Below, in pieces: positions 1-12,977 of a stretch of 64,000 nucleotides of DNA. The stretch covers positions 43,872,004-43,936,003 of the forward strand of contig NC_054706.1 of assembly GCF_016097555.1 (NCBI RefSeq), read 5' to 3'. Below the pieces are notes generated by a model. It saw only the letters and a list, made by a program, of their open reading frames with translations. It searched no databases and was not told the DNA's origin. Numbering within the stretch: position 1 is the stretch's first letter; each line of letters begins with the position of its first letter. Source of the stretch: Gigantopelta aegis (Eukaryota; Mollusca; Gastropoda; Neomphalida; Peltospiridae). The position numbers and the translations under genes are program-made.

Positions 1-238
1 ACCACTACACTGTCGAGGTTTAACCACTACACTGTTGAGGTTTAACCACTACACTGTCGAGGTTTAACCACTACATTGTCAAGGTTTAACCACTACATTG
101 CTGAGTATTAACCACTACATTGCCGAGGTTTAACCACTACACCACCAAGGTTTAACCACTACACTGCTACGGTTTATCCATTACACCGTCAAGATTTAAC
201 CACTATACTGCCAAGGTTTTACCAATACACTTCTGAGG
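1..238. repeat. 22-bp minisatellite
   Basis: About 10.8 head-to-tail copies of a 22-bp unit AACCACTACACTGTCGAGGT plus TT. Copies near the left edge are almost identical and diverge to the right, so the array probably continues left of the window. Confidence 0.95.
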
Positions 239-529
239 CAGATATAACAAAATAAAAAATAATAATGCCCCAAATTTTAGCCATCTGAAATAATTTACCA
301 GCATGTACGCCAGTTCATCTTTTCATCAATCGTCACTAGTTATGCCCAACTACTAATATTTAAAATTAAAAATTGATCCAGGCTAGGACAGAACACAAGC
401 ATAAACTAGAGGTTTCAATAAAGTCATACCCATACAAAATAGTATGTAGTTAAAGCCTGGAGACTTTGCCAAGTCTCGAATGCAGATTCTAGCTACAAGT
501 ACACGCCCAGATTTATCTACAAGTACTCA

Positions 530-1136
530 ATACAGTTAGAATAAAAATTTATTCTATATGTTTCTCTTCCTGGTTAAATTGGTTTGTTATCTACTTTGTT
601 TCATCAGACCAAGAGAAATTTTCCCAGTAAAAGCCAGTTTTACCAGATTTAAGAGATAATAAATGCTTAAAAACAAAAACATATTCTTTTCAGGGTTTGT
701 GTTTTTAACCCGTTACCAACAATTGTTAATGGCTGTTAGCAGGTTTATTTTATCCACTTTAAAATCTTATTTTACCTTGAGGTCACATGCTTTTAGCTTT
801 CAGAATAAGAAAAAGGTTTCTCAAATGCCCCAAACACATTCCAAATGAGAATACTAATGAAATTAAGTAACAACTTTCAAAATGATGAAATTTGTTTTTA
901 AAAAAAGGCTTAATGCTGAAGAATACATCTTCATTATAAATGCTCTGTTTTGTTGTAAGAATTTGTATGCCATTCATGTATCTTCATAATAGTGGCTATA
1001 GTAATTTTTGGTATCAAGGGAGATAACTGTTTCTCTGCAAACTGTATTCCATGAATGCACGACTGGAAGAACTCCAAATGAACAAGACCACGAGAGCAAG
1101 GAAACCTCAATTATACATTCTTACAAATATTGTTTC
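530..1136 (-). other. possible 3' UTR exon of the RAI1/TCF20-like gene
   Basis: A pyrimidine-rich tract ending ttctttcag precedes 1136 on the minus strand and could accept the donor at 4078. Minus-strand AATAAA signals lie at 749-744 and 553-548. No coding frame is supported. Assignment rests only on splice-like and poly(A)-like signals; cDNA is needed. Confidence 0.3.
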
Positions 1137-1358
1137 CTGAAAAGAAAAAAATAACAACAATAAATTTGTAATAACAAAATACAAGAGGAACATTTCAAAA
1201 TCAAATTTAAATTAAGTACAAACAAATCTTCATAAAAATGTTTTTTTTAAGAGAATTAACATTTAGTCAATCCTTTTAAATTTAATACAGAAACCCAACA
1301 ATATTAGAATTTTGTGGGAATATTTAATGACACCCCCATTACATGATCAACAGCTATT

Positions 1359-1998
1359 GGATGGCTAGCATATGGTAACTGGTACTTGGAAAGAATACAC
1401 TGTGCCGTTTATAACCTGTTATCGATTAACAGCATATAAGGCTCATGGGCGGGATTTAGCTCAGTCGGTTGAGTGCTCGCGGATGGCTAGCATATGGTAA
1501 CTGTGGTACTTGGAAAGAATACACTGTGCCGTTTATAACCTGTTATCGATTAACAGCATATCTTTTATATGCTCATGGGCGGGATTTAGCTCAGTCGGTT
1601 GAGTGCTCGCGGATGGCTAGCATATGGTAACTGTGGTACTTGGAAAGAATACACTGTGCTGTTTATAACCTGTTATCGATTAACAGCATATCTTTTATAT
1701 GCTCATGGGCGGGATTTAGCTCAGTCGGTTGAGTGCTCGCGGATGGCTAGCATATGGTAACTGGTACTTGGAAAGAATACACTGTGCTGTTTATAACCTG
1801 TTATCGATTAACAGCATATCTTTTATATGCTCATGGGCGGGATTTAGCTCAGTCGGTTGAGTGCTCGCGGATGGCTAGCATATGGTAACTGTGGTACTTG
1901 GAAAGAATACACTGTGCTGTTTATAACCTGTTATCGATTAACAGCATATCTTTTATATGTTCATGGGCGGGATTTAGCTCAGTCGGTTGAGTGCTCGC
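1359..1998 (+). repeat. five-unit tandem array of SINE heads
   Basis: Units start at 1359, 1481, 1611, 1741 and 1869 (122-130 bp each, nearly identical). Each ends with a tRNA-like A box (TTAGCTCAGTCGGTTGAG) and the last unit runs straight into a SINE body at 1999. Confidence 0.92.
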
Positions 1999-2215
1999 CT
2001 GAGGTGCTCGTGTTGCAGGACAGAACAACCTCGGTAATCCATTCAGCTGATTGGCGGTTTTCTTGCTCCAACCAGTGCACCACAACTAGTCAAATGCTTT
2101 CCTGTCTGTGCATATAAAAGATCCCTTGCTGCTAATGGAAAAATGTAGCAGGTTTCATCTGACGACTATATAGCAGAATTATCAAATGTATGACATCCAA
2201 TAGCAGATGATTAAG
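1999..2215 (+). mobile_element. SINE body attached to the head array
   Basis: Shares the common body (CCAACCAGTGCACCAC, CATATAAAAGATCCCTTGCT) with the full SINEs at 8157 and 58079, but lacks their 3' end. Confidence 0.8.
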
Positions 2216-2634
2216 GCGTATCATAAAAATATTGTTTGTTTCCGGTTAACAGACCGACCCTAATTTGAACCTGCTGACCATAAAACCTTTTTTCGTATAT
2301 CCAATTTTTTTTTTTTTAATATAACAACTATTTCCACGAACACATTCCAAAACTATCACAAGCACTAATTTGGTGTCATTTAGGGGATAACCCTACTGTG
2401 TTTTCCGATTTGCAGACGTATATCGGTGGTTTTACCATCGCAAATTTAGTTTTAATGGCGACCCGTTATCCACGAAATGTTTTCTTCTAACAATTGACTG
2501 ATGGAGTTACTTCCCTTCAAACTGAAGTTCGGTAACTTTCGTGAGATATCGGGTGAAGAGTCGGAAAATTGTTTTCACAAATATATGCGATCTTTTCCGA
2601 TTTACTCTACATCTAGCATAGCGAGGTGTTCCGA

Positions 2635-2662
2635 TTAATAATAATAATAATAATAATAATAA
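2635..2662 (+). repeat. (ATA)n microsatellite
   Basis: About nine ATA triplets. The surrounding 2220-2880 region shows nothing else recognisable. Confidence 0.9.
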
Positions 2663-2879
2663 CTATATTTAATCATTTACTCCAGCGACAAACTGGCCGT
2701 GTAGAAATTTAGTGACCTTCTGATAAACTAGGGAAGGGAATGTTTACTGATACTGATGAAGTTTACTGCCAAATCAAATGATTAAATATGTCAGTAAGAT
2801 CTCGATGCGTTTCGTTATTTTTTGTAAGTGGTCACTGGGAACTTCGCTGGTTTCCTCTAAAAATAGTGTCAGAATGACC

Positions 2880-2965
2880 ATGTGTTTGACGTCCAATAGC
2901 CAATGATATTAAAGATAAAAATCAATGTGCTCTAGAGGCATCGTTAAATAAAACAAACTTTACTT
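2880..2965 (+). mobile_element. SINE 3' end fragment
   Basis: TTTGACGTCCAATAGCCAATGAT, then the TCGTTAAATAAAAC tail of the dominant SINE family. Confidence 0.65.
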
Positions 2966-3847
2966 TTCAACATTTGTTTGAGCATCCTGAGCATTTGTAC
3001 TGCATTTCTATTCATTGAACCAATTGATTGCTTCAAATCAAGTGTGTACTTTAATACTGGATGCATACAGAATAAAACTAACATTGCAAATTATAAAATT
3101 GGTAAGTCTACCATTTCTTAGATACACTAAGAAAGATAATATTCATAACATTTTAAAAAAATGTTATTGTTGGACAGATAAATATAGAACCCTTCTTTTC
3201 AATTTTCATTAAAAGAAATTGTTATAACTTATTTACTGGTTTCTATCCAATTAAGGTTCAACCAAGTCTGTCCTGGACAAGTACAGAAGTTAAGAGTTAG
3301 TATGAGAGTAAACCTTCTGCCTATTATTAAACAGCAAGGGGTCTTTTGTATGTACTTTCCCACAGATAGGTTAGCACCATGTTGCCCTCAAAATCAAAAT
3401 GCCTTGCCTTTTATAAACTTATAAGTTGCCCATGTAAAAAGAAGCCGTTAAACACACCTATGTGGATAGTACTACATATTTCCTTTTTTTAATTGTTATA
3501 AAATAGATATAGAAAGTAAAATGGCCATACGGTTTTTGTCCTTTTGAAAACTGTATAATGGAGAAAAAAAGCCCTTATATTTAAAACTGCACATAAAATA
3601 TGCCCCCAAAATGTCACTTCACCATGCCTTACTTCATTTCTACGGAAAACACGGTGATGAATGGTATTATTGATTTGCATAATGCATTTCTATACATGCA
3701 GAGGTTATTTTAGATACCGGTAGTCAACACCTTTATTTAATATCCATAAATAAAATTATTTTCCAAAATAAAATGTTTTTCCTACCTACCTACCTACCCT
3801 ATATTTTATCCAGCATGTAATAGGAAACAAGTAAAAAAAAATTCCCG

Positions 3848-3905
3848 GCCTAATTAATCTATGTGCTCAAGTGTTGTCGTTAAACAAAAAAAACTTTTAA
3901 CTTTT
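3848..3905 (+). mobile_element. SINE 3' end fragment
   Basis: AATGTGCTCAAGTG-like sequence followed by GTCGTTAAACAAA and an A-rich tail, the 3' end of the local SINEs. A (CTAC)4 run precedes it at 3781-3797. Confidence 0.55.
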
Positions 3906-4078
3906 AATATGCTCTTTTCCAGAGAAAGGATAGTGTATATCATAGCATGTATTAGTTGTGAAGAATTGGAATTTTCAAGAAAATTTCTAACTGTCCAGGA
4001 AATAATATTTTAAAATAAAACATGGAAAATTGACATTAAAACCCCCAAACCACAACCCAAAACTATTTAAAAACTTAC

Positions 4079-4148
4079 CTTGGAATGAAACTAACTGTCA
4101 TGACTTGCTTGTGGAGGCTGCAGATTTAAGTTTCTTTTCCTGAAGAGC
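4079..4148 (-). CDS. RAI1/TCF20-like last coding exon with stop and 3' UTR donor
   Basis: Acceptor atttcag before 4148. The coding part (4148-4098) reads ALQEKKLKSAASTSKS then TGA, a short basic tail after the ePHD. 19 nt downstream of the stop is a consensus donor CCAAG|GTAAGT (exon end 4079), so the 3' UTR is probably interrupted by an intron. The distance is under the roughly 50 nt expected to trigger nonsense-mediated decay. Confidence 0.85.
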
Positions 4149-4386
4149 CTGAAATAAAAACAAATTTTAAATTGAAAATAAGTCAAGTGTCGTCTACAAA
4201 AGAGCAGGATTAAAAATTTTTTTCCAGCAAATAGCAATATTTGAAAGGAACTGAAATTTACTTAAATGTTTCTTGACACTTTTTCAGACATGATTTTCCA
4301 ACATACTAACAATATTAATTTGTCAAGCTTACACACTGAATGAGGGTAGGTTAAAATGAGGGTAGGTTAAAATAAGACATTCTTTG

Positions 4387-4418
<32 letters not shown>

Positions 4419-6819
4419 CATACACGTATAGTCTGACCTCGTTACAATGACTGTCTTTATGACAACATTTACACTATCCGATCACAAACTATCAGAAACA
4501 AAGGTTATTCTGTTCATTACACTGGAATTCACACCTTCTGACACCGACAGAGCATCTTACGTAGAACATTGACAGCACACACAGCCATTTGACATCTCGT
4601 TGCGAGCTGTTCGAGTTACTGATGTCTGCTAAATCTGTAGACGTGTATTGCTTTTTCAAATAAGCCTTTAGTCAACTCAATTAAAGGATTAACTTTGAAC
4701 AATCAAGTCTTCTATTTTGATATTTCATAAACAAAGTTGGTACCAATTATAGATGTCTTTAACTAAGGAATGATTAGACTAACAGTGAATGTGCCTTGAT
4801 CAGTGACGTAGCAGGGTTGGGTGACCTTAATTAATATATTTTACAATATTTTTAAAAGCATATTCATGTTTTGTTGTTTTTAATAACAATGTCAATGCAT
4901 TAATTATTTAAATGCTATTCAGTTTTTAATTAATATTAATAAATATTTTTTCTTCCGTCATTTTGGCAAAGGATATAACTCATGACAAATTAATTTTATC
5001 CAACGGACATTTCGATATAACAACAAAGTGGCCCAGGGAAAAACATGGTCGCTGTAACGATGTGTGACTGTGTTAGATACTTCAAGCTGATAAATGCATT
5101 ACTAATGCCAGTGGTAACACTGTTGATGATAAACCTTTCAAATATGTATTATGTATATTTGTTATTACATTGTCAAATATCCTTTTTTTTTTTTTTAAAT
5201 TCAAAGACAATGATTGCATATCATCATCATTATAATGCAACCAATTTTGAAAGGTTTATCATCAGTAGTGTTACCATTGGCATTATTAATGCATTATCAG
5301 CTTGAAGTATCTATTGGTGATACATACCTTATGCTTTGGACAGAGTAATGAAAACCTTTCTTCGTCCAACAAGCAGGCTTAAACAAGAAATAAAAGAAAG
5401 GAAAATGAAACAGTTAAAGTTTTGTTGATTTGATGCATGTACGCTATATATATTTCTGATCTCACTGTCACAGTATTTAAGCAACCTGGGTTAAGACTGG
5501 TAGATACTGGGTTCATTTCTCATTACCGGCTTCAAACCAGAGAGAGTCCTTAACTTGAACAGTTGAACTGAATTCTCTAAATAACCTATTTATTATTTTT
5601 TTTGTCCAGGGCAATATCAATGTTGTATATAATCCCTATACATAATCCCTAGATGCGGACTGTGGCCATTTTTAGTTAAGGTGATTTTACATCTATTTCC
5701 CTTAAAATTTAGGTACAGATTTGTTTGGCCTCCTAAAATTACCCACAATGATATAGAGCATACAGTAATATTAGCTATCCATTTATGTTCAAAATTACGC
5801 TGTGCATTCAAACTAGCAAAATCTTATATCCGACTGATCTATTTTTAAAGTTACTATTTGTAGTTCGACTGTTTTTGAAAGCACATAAGAAAATAATCCT
5901 CAAACGAAATAATTAATTTATTGATCATAAGTAAATCTTTGCAAGAGAAAATGAACACTGAATAGATTTGTATTTAAATTTATGGGGAATTCATTCTAAC
6001 AATTAAGAAATATTTTATACTATTTTAAAGTATTAAGTAATTTCTATTGTTGATACTGCACTACAATAAGTGAAAATAAATTAAAAACACCACTCACCTT
6101 TCTCTACTGCACACACAAAGTGATACTTCTGACTGCAACCTTTGTAAAGACACCCAACCATAGCACCATTTTCTTTGCAACTTGAACATACCTACATATA
6201 GACATAAGGAAGAAGGGAAATGTTTTATTTAACGACACACTCAACATATTATGTAGACATAAATGAATATATGCAGGCCTATACAGTATTAAGGTACTTT
6301 TTAAATGTTATACAAAAGTGTGTTGTTTATGTAAAGTTTTAAATATATGTACATGTATTTGCCATAAAACCCCCAAATGAAGTCAAAGACACTGTTCCAT
6401 GTTATGACACCCCAAATGAGGCCAATTATTATACTCATGGTTTTAGTTGTTCCTGCCCTACATGCAAGTCAAAGTGAATTTAAAGTTGCCAAATATACTG
6501 TATTAATATAGTTGTTACTATGCAAATAATATATAATATATTATTACTGATTTATCATACAAGTAACAAAATGGCCAAAGAATTCTGAAAACCAGTTTAA
6601 CTATATTAAAAATAATCATTAGAAAATGTATCTACTTTTTGGAGGTAATTTTTTTATAACTTGTCAGGCCTTTCCCCAGGATTTTTTTAAGGCGCTTACA
6701 TATATAGCATCATTATAACACAAAAATCAAGCCAAAAGAAGTGGGGTAGTGGGTTGAAAACAGTTAAGTGTTTGCCTTCAATCCATCAAATCATGTTGGG
6801 GTTGTTTTTGTGGGTTTTT

Positions 6820-6850
<31 letters not shown>

Positions 6851-9800
6851 GAGAGAGGGTTGTTAAAACTTAAAAAAAAAAAAAACCCCATCAATTCCCC
6901 ACCCCCAACAATTTCATAATTTACGCCATGTTGTTGCTGTTGATTTCAGCGTTGTGTTAAATGCTTGTCACCTCACAGTTTAACAAATACATATCTAGCA
7001 TTATTTAACAAATATGATTATTGTAAACTAATTCAGTGTACGTTTAACTGCAATTTGTATAAATACTGCATGTTCATTTCCTGCGATCGCGATCTCAGTG
7101 CGTGCTCTCGACCATAGGTACAAAATTAACAAAGACAAAGGAAATAACGAAACTGCAGTTAGGTATTCATTGATGCAAACAACTATTGTTTTTCTACACA
7201 TTCACATCAAGATTTACTTCCGTGTAATCATATTGTTCATGTCCGCAATGATGTCTCTTGACACGTGGGTGTCAGCTGACTCTGAAGCGTGACGTATATT
7301 ACGCCGAGAGCTTTCCTCAGTTCAACCAACGAACGTTCTTCCTAACGTTCGCGAACTATTTGATTGGTGTCCGTCGTGTCCATTTGGTTTAACGTGAAGC
7401 GCACAAACCAGTGTAGCGAACGTTTTATTTTCGCTTGGTCTGGCTGAACTCAGCCCTTGGGATAGCCGACATGTCTTTCGGCCCTGAACTGGCATGTGTA
7501 TTCAAATTGACATGCAGTGTCGGTTTGTTTTTATTACTTTGGTTCAAAGACTTTACAAAATTAAAATAATGTTGACATGTTTTACTCAAGAATTTCACCT
7601 TCAAAGATGTTTATTCAATTAATAGGTATTTTCTTTGATTTGTCTTGATACGTAATTCCCAAGCATACAGACATTATTACAACAAGCAGTTATCTGGCAG
7701 ATTAGTAGTAGCCGATCACCTGTACCACGTGACCAGCACAAGCCCGCCGACAATTAAAACGGTGCGATCAATGGACCTCAAAGTGAACATCTAAAGAATT
7801 GCAGAGATACCAAATGGAAGTGTGATAATGTGTGGTGAATGACGTTACGGATCATAGCTCCATTGTTTTGTATACATGTTACAAATTAAGCCGACACGGT
7901 CCTGCAGTTAAGGCGCTTACCAGACATGAAGGCGCTTACTTGGCTGGCTAAGGGAGCACGGGCCGTGTCGGCTTATCGCTCTAGGGAAACCCCTGCTTGT
8001 ACTATCATAAAGTTACATTTAATAATCATATAAACAAAAAAATTACAATGAGCCATTAGGGAAAAAATGCACCCTGGACAACCTCCGACAAAAGCCCCAC
8101 AAAAAACCATTGTAGTCTTTACATATTTATAGAACAAAGTCAACTACTCATACAAAGACGGGGCGGAATGTAGCACAGTGACAAAGTGTTTGCTTGATGT
8201 GCGTTCAGTCTATGATCAATCCTCATCGGTGGACCCATTGGGCTATTTCTAGTTCCAGCCAGTGTTCCACAAATGGTATAACAAAGAACGTGGTATATAT
8301 TATCCTGTCTGTCGGATGGTGCATATAAAAGATCCCTTGCTGCTAATTGAATAGAGTAGCCCATGAAGTGGCGACAGTAGGTTTCCTCTCTCAATATCTG
8401 TGTGGTCCTTAACCATATGTCTGACACCATATAACCATAAATAAAATGTGTTGAATGCGTCATTAAATAAAAACATTTCCTTCATACAAAGACAGTCCAA
8501 CCATGTTATAATGACTTGTCAATATGACACTAGCATTATTATAAACCTTGTTACAATAACTTCTCAAAACAAAATTATTATTTCTACCTTCTATCAAAAC
8601 AAATAAATAAAAAAACTAATAATAATTAAAAATGTATAATGCTTTTTCACATCGGAACCAACACAGTAAATTAGAACGAAACATGCAACAGTCTTCGAAA
8701 ACATTTCTATATGATAACAATACACAATGATGCAATAACACAATTAACATATTAACAAGTAAACTTGTAAAATCTACGAGTACCATTAAATAGTCACGCT
8801 AGCAATTTACAGTTTAACATTGCTGTTAGTCATTCGAATTCTTGTACCAAGATGAAGAGTTTTGGTTTCAGACTGGCAGTTTCAAAATATTTTGCCTCAT
8901 CTATGTCTAGTAAAACTGCCTGTCAGTTGCAAAGAACAAAATGACTATAATTATTTCAAATGTCAAGTTTTAAAGTTGCTTCAATTTGACAAGGGCAGAA
9001 AATTATAAATTCATGACAATTGAAAACCCATAATATATTGACAGAGACCACGAGACAACTGTACTACTACTACTTACAGTAGAGCAAGCCACTTTGACAG
9101 CCTCTTCGAGTCCATAAATCTTTGATCCAATCAGAAAGACACCGTCTGCCCACAAGACACAATCCTCATGCACCCACACCTCGACAGGTTTTGGTGCCGG
9201 TGGATGTTTAACTTCCTGAACTGCACTCAAGCGTCTATCGCTCGGTCGGCGCCGAGTGCTTCGCGTAGGCTCAGTCTTTGGTTCAGTGCCACTTTTAGAC
9301 TGAACGTGTGTTTCCTTTTTGTTACTGTCTTCAGCTTTAACCAGAGGCAAGTGACTCTCGAGATAATACGGTCCAAACAGGTCCCCGAGGGACTTGTGAC
9401 TCGTTTGTCTACCACATAATGCACACAACCAAGACTCTTCTGAAAGTATTCGATTGAACCAAAGCATCACAGACTTGTCCGACGGAATATTAGAAACCTG
9501 AATTGTTGGCACAGACACAAACCCAGTTTTGTGGTTTTTACTCGATTTTGAGTCCTTGTCATCAACAGGTGTCTGATTGAACAATTTCACAACATTTGGA
9601 AACTGTTTGGTACCTTCAATTCGAAGAAAAGGTCCCATAGAATTATTTTTCTTCTTTTTTTGACTGACCGATTCAATTCTTTTTGATAAGTTCAAACTTT
9701 CAAAGGATTTAATATGCTTTTTCTGATCTTTAATTCCTTTTCTGGTTTTGTTTTTCGAGTTGTGGGGTTTTTTGATACCATTTTTAGTATACATTGACTG

Positions 9801-12800
9801 ACCTTGTTTGGGATCATAATGCTTGTGTCTTGTACTTTCCCTTTCCACAGTTCTTCTGTTCTTACAAGCGGCAGGAGAATTCCTGACACAGTTCTCATAT
9901 TTGACTTTCAAACCATCAATAAATTCTTTATCTGACATACTATTGCTGTCTTCCTCAGCTTTAATACTTTTTGTAGAAACAAAATTCCCCCCCAATTTTT
10001 CACCGCTTTCATTGTCACTGCCACAATTCATGTGATGCTCTTCCTTGGCATTACCATCTTTAGTGCTTTCTGTCATAACAAAATTGGAATTTACAAATCT
10101 CAATGGAGAAAGCTTTCTCCTCGATATATTCTTCTTGCTGCTGTGCTCAAGTTCATCACTTGATTTGCTGCTTCGTTGCTCAGAGGTCAAATCATCACCT
10201 TCCAAAATGTGTTCCTCATTTTCTGTATCACTACCATCGGAATCATCGACATCTTCTTCCTTCTTTGTGCTACTGTCTTTAGTAATCACCACTTCTGTAA
10301 TACTGGAAGATCTTCTGCCCATACCCACTTTCCTACTGTTAATATTTTGATCTATTTCAGATTCCTGTTTACACAAAACAGCTAAATCTTTTTCTTGCTC
10401 TAGATTACTTTTTCTACACGAAGGATTACACACAACTGGGTTTTGTTCCTTTTGTTTTACAGCATCGACCATCGATTCTGTTCCATCATCAGAACTATTC
10501 TTGAGCTGAGTTTTCCGTCTGGGCCTCACTTTCTTAATGGTTTCAAGGTCTAAATCCTGCACACAAACAATTTTAGTGGTCAGATCACAACTTAGATCCA
10601 CAAAGCATTTATTCAATTTAGAATGCTCAAGGTCAAAATTTTCTTTCAGTGTTTCTTTTTCTTTAATTTCAACTGAATCCGATGAACTTAGTTTCCTTAT
10701 TCTGCCTTTTAGCGACTTCTTAGGTGGCAGAGATTGAACAGTGTCAGATTTTTCAGATAATTTAATTTTCTTTGCTGAAACATCATTGACATCATCAGAA
10801 CGCAATCGTTTTGATCTACTTAGCAGTTTTCCCACTTTACTTTCATCACTACACTTCTTATCTGGGTATTCCTCACTGTCATTCAATTTTTTAACAGAAG
10901 GGTTTTCTGACTGAGAGCTAGAAAAATTAAGTTTCTGTACAGAAGATGTATCCGACCTAACTGGAGAAGAACTAAATGGTTTTGTTACTGGAACATCAAA
11001 ATCTTCACTATCACTCAACTCTTGTTCGAAATCATTAAAATCTTCCGTTGACTTCAGAAATAGTCCCCACCCTGAACAAAAAGAGCTTTCACTTTTCTTA
11101 TTGCCACTTCCCAAAGTCAAAGGTTTTGTACTTGTCTTATTTATCTTCTTATTATCTAATCCAATGTTGGTTTCATTTCTTCTGCTTTCTCCTTCACAAG
11201 ACTCTTCAGAATTCGGTTTTACCTCTTTTGAATTTTCATTTTTTTCAAGTATTTCATACTTATGTGACAATGGTCCATTGCCAACGTGAGTGTGAAAACC
11301 ACTGTCAGATTTGTCGGTTTTTGCCATGTCTCGATTACATGACACTGTGGTATCTGCACTGGAAATAGCATTATCATCTACATCATTCTTATTTTCTGGA
11401 ATATTCTTAGCCATTTTCTTGATTCTCGTTTTAGGATGTTTCCGTGCTGAATTTCTTAAAGAACTATCCATGTTATCCAACAAAACATCACCGTTAACCA
11501 ATTTTGATTCACTACTTATGCAACTAATAGCTGAAGAATCTGATGCACGACACTGGTCTGTATTTTTTCCAAAAACAGTTTCAGAATTTTTATGCTGTAA
11601 ATTATCAACTTTTCCCTCAACAGAGCCTAAATTTTCAGTATTCTTTAAATTATTACTGGGCGTTTCGTTCACAACAGAATTCTCTGTGGCTTCATGGCAG
11701 GCATTCTTTTTTGCTGTGCCACCTATCTTTGAATTGCAGTTTTTCTCTTCCTGTTCTCCATCACTGCAATTCTTGCCGTCAAGGCAACGAGGACTTTTAC
11801 CGGAGGTGCTCACACCTCGGTCAGCTGTGTTTGAACACTCTGCAGATCCGCTGTAGTCCTCTCCCAGCCGATCTGCAGAGCTATCACAGTTTTTTGAACC
11901 ATCGTTACTTTGTGGAGATGGTAAGCAGGCATCATTGACAACACTCTTGGGATCAACAACACGCGACTCGGGCAGCATCACCAGCTTCTGGAGAGACTGG
12001 AGAGGATTCGACACACAGGTGCTGGCCTGCCCAGGTTCTGAACCTGTCTCACTAACATATGGACTCGATGAGGTAGAGGGGTTGTGGTAGAGCTGAGACT
12101 GCGAGGAGCCATGGATGTCTCCCTTGGGAACAGGGTGGTACGCTGTTGTTTCCTGCTGACTCTGTGGCGAGCCAATCACTGAATAATGCTGCTGCTGCTG
12201 TGAAGAGGAAGTGCCACTGCTGCAGGACCTGTGGGGCGATGACCCCATTGGTGATGACATGTGACTGGCCGCCATCGTCCTCATCTGCTGACTCATGGCC
12301 ATCTGCTGCATGTCTGATGGCGACCTCATTCCTCCAACAGCCTGATGATATCCTGGCGAGGGCACAGGAGACCGGACTGTGCCTGTCGATGTCGGACTAT
12401 GCAATGAACCTGGACTAGGCATGCTCTGATGACTGTGATTGCTCTGCTGGGATATCGGGCTGTGGAGCAGCATTGGACTTACTGGCGATGTCCTGTTTGG
12501 TGGGTGGTGTGGAGAGGATGAAGGGTAGACCATGTGGCAATTCGTATCCAGCGGGTTTGGACTGTTAGACTGCATACTGTAGTGTGGAGACCTTGACATG
12601 TTCATCCCCATTTGAAGCGTGCTTGGACTGGTCTGCATGTTGTAGTGGGGAGATCGTGGGATGTGGTATGGAGTGTGTCTGTTCTTGTTATTCAGTGGCA
12701 CCTGTACGGTCTGCTGCTGTGGGTATGCCGATGCCATGTGCAGTATGTTGTCAGCCACCTGCTGTGGGCTTGTACTCACAGATGGTGCCTGCCTCATGTG

Positions 12801-12945
12801 GTGGTGAACAGGAGTGGCCTGGGGCATTTGCTGCTGAGGTGCATTTCCATAAAATGCACTGCTTCCCATTTGACCATGGCTTTCAGAACCAGGCATTCCA
12901 TAAGATGGTGGGTACTGACTGGCTGTGTTTGAGTGTTGTTGCTGC

Positions 12946-12977
<32 letters not shown>

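Noticed and set aside
1..238. CRISPR-like array
   Set aside because: The 22-bp units are directly contiguous with no unique spacers, in a eukaryotic setting; it is a minisatellite.
1440..1998. Tandem tRNA genes
   Set aside because: Only the A-box half is tRNA-like; no B box or cloverleaf in the 130-bp units.
9003..9077. Read-through of the large exon past 9078 to a stop near 9003
   Set aside because: The ePHD continues in spliced exons at 6191, 5377 and 4148 after a consensus GTAAGT donor; the read-through residues have no family match.
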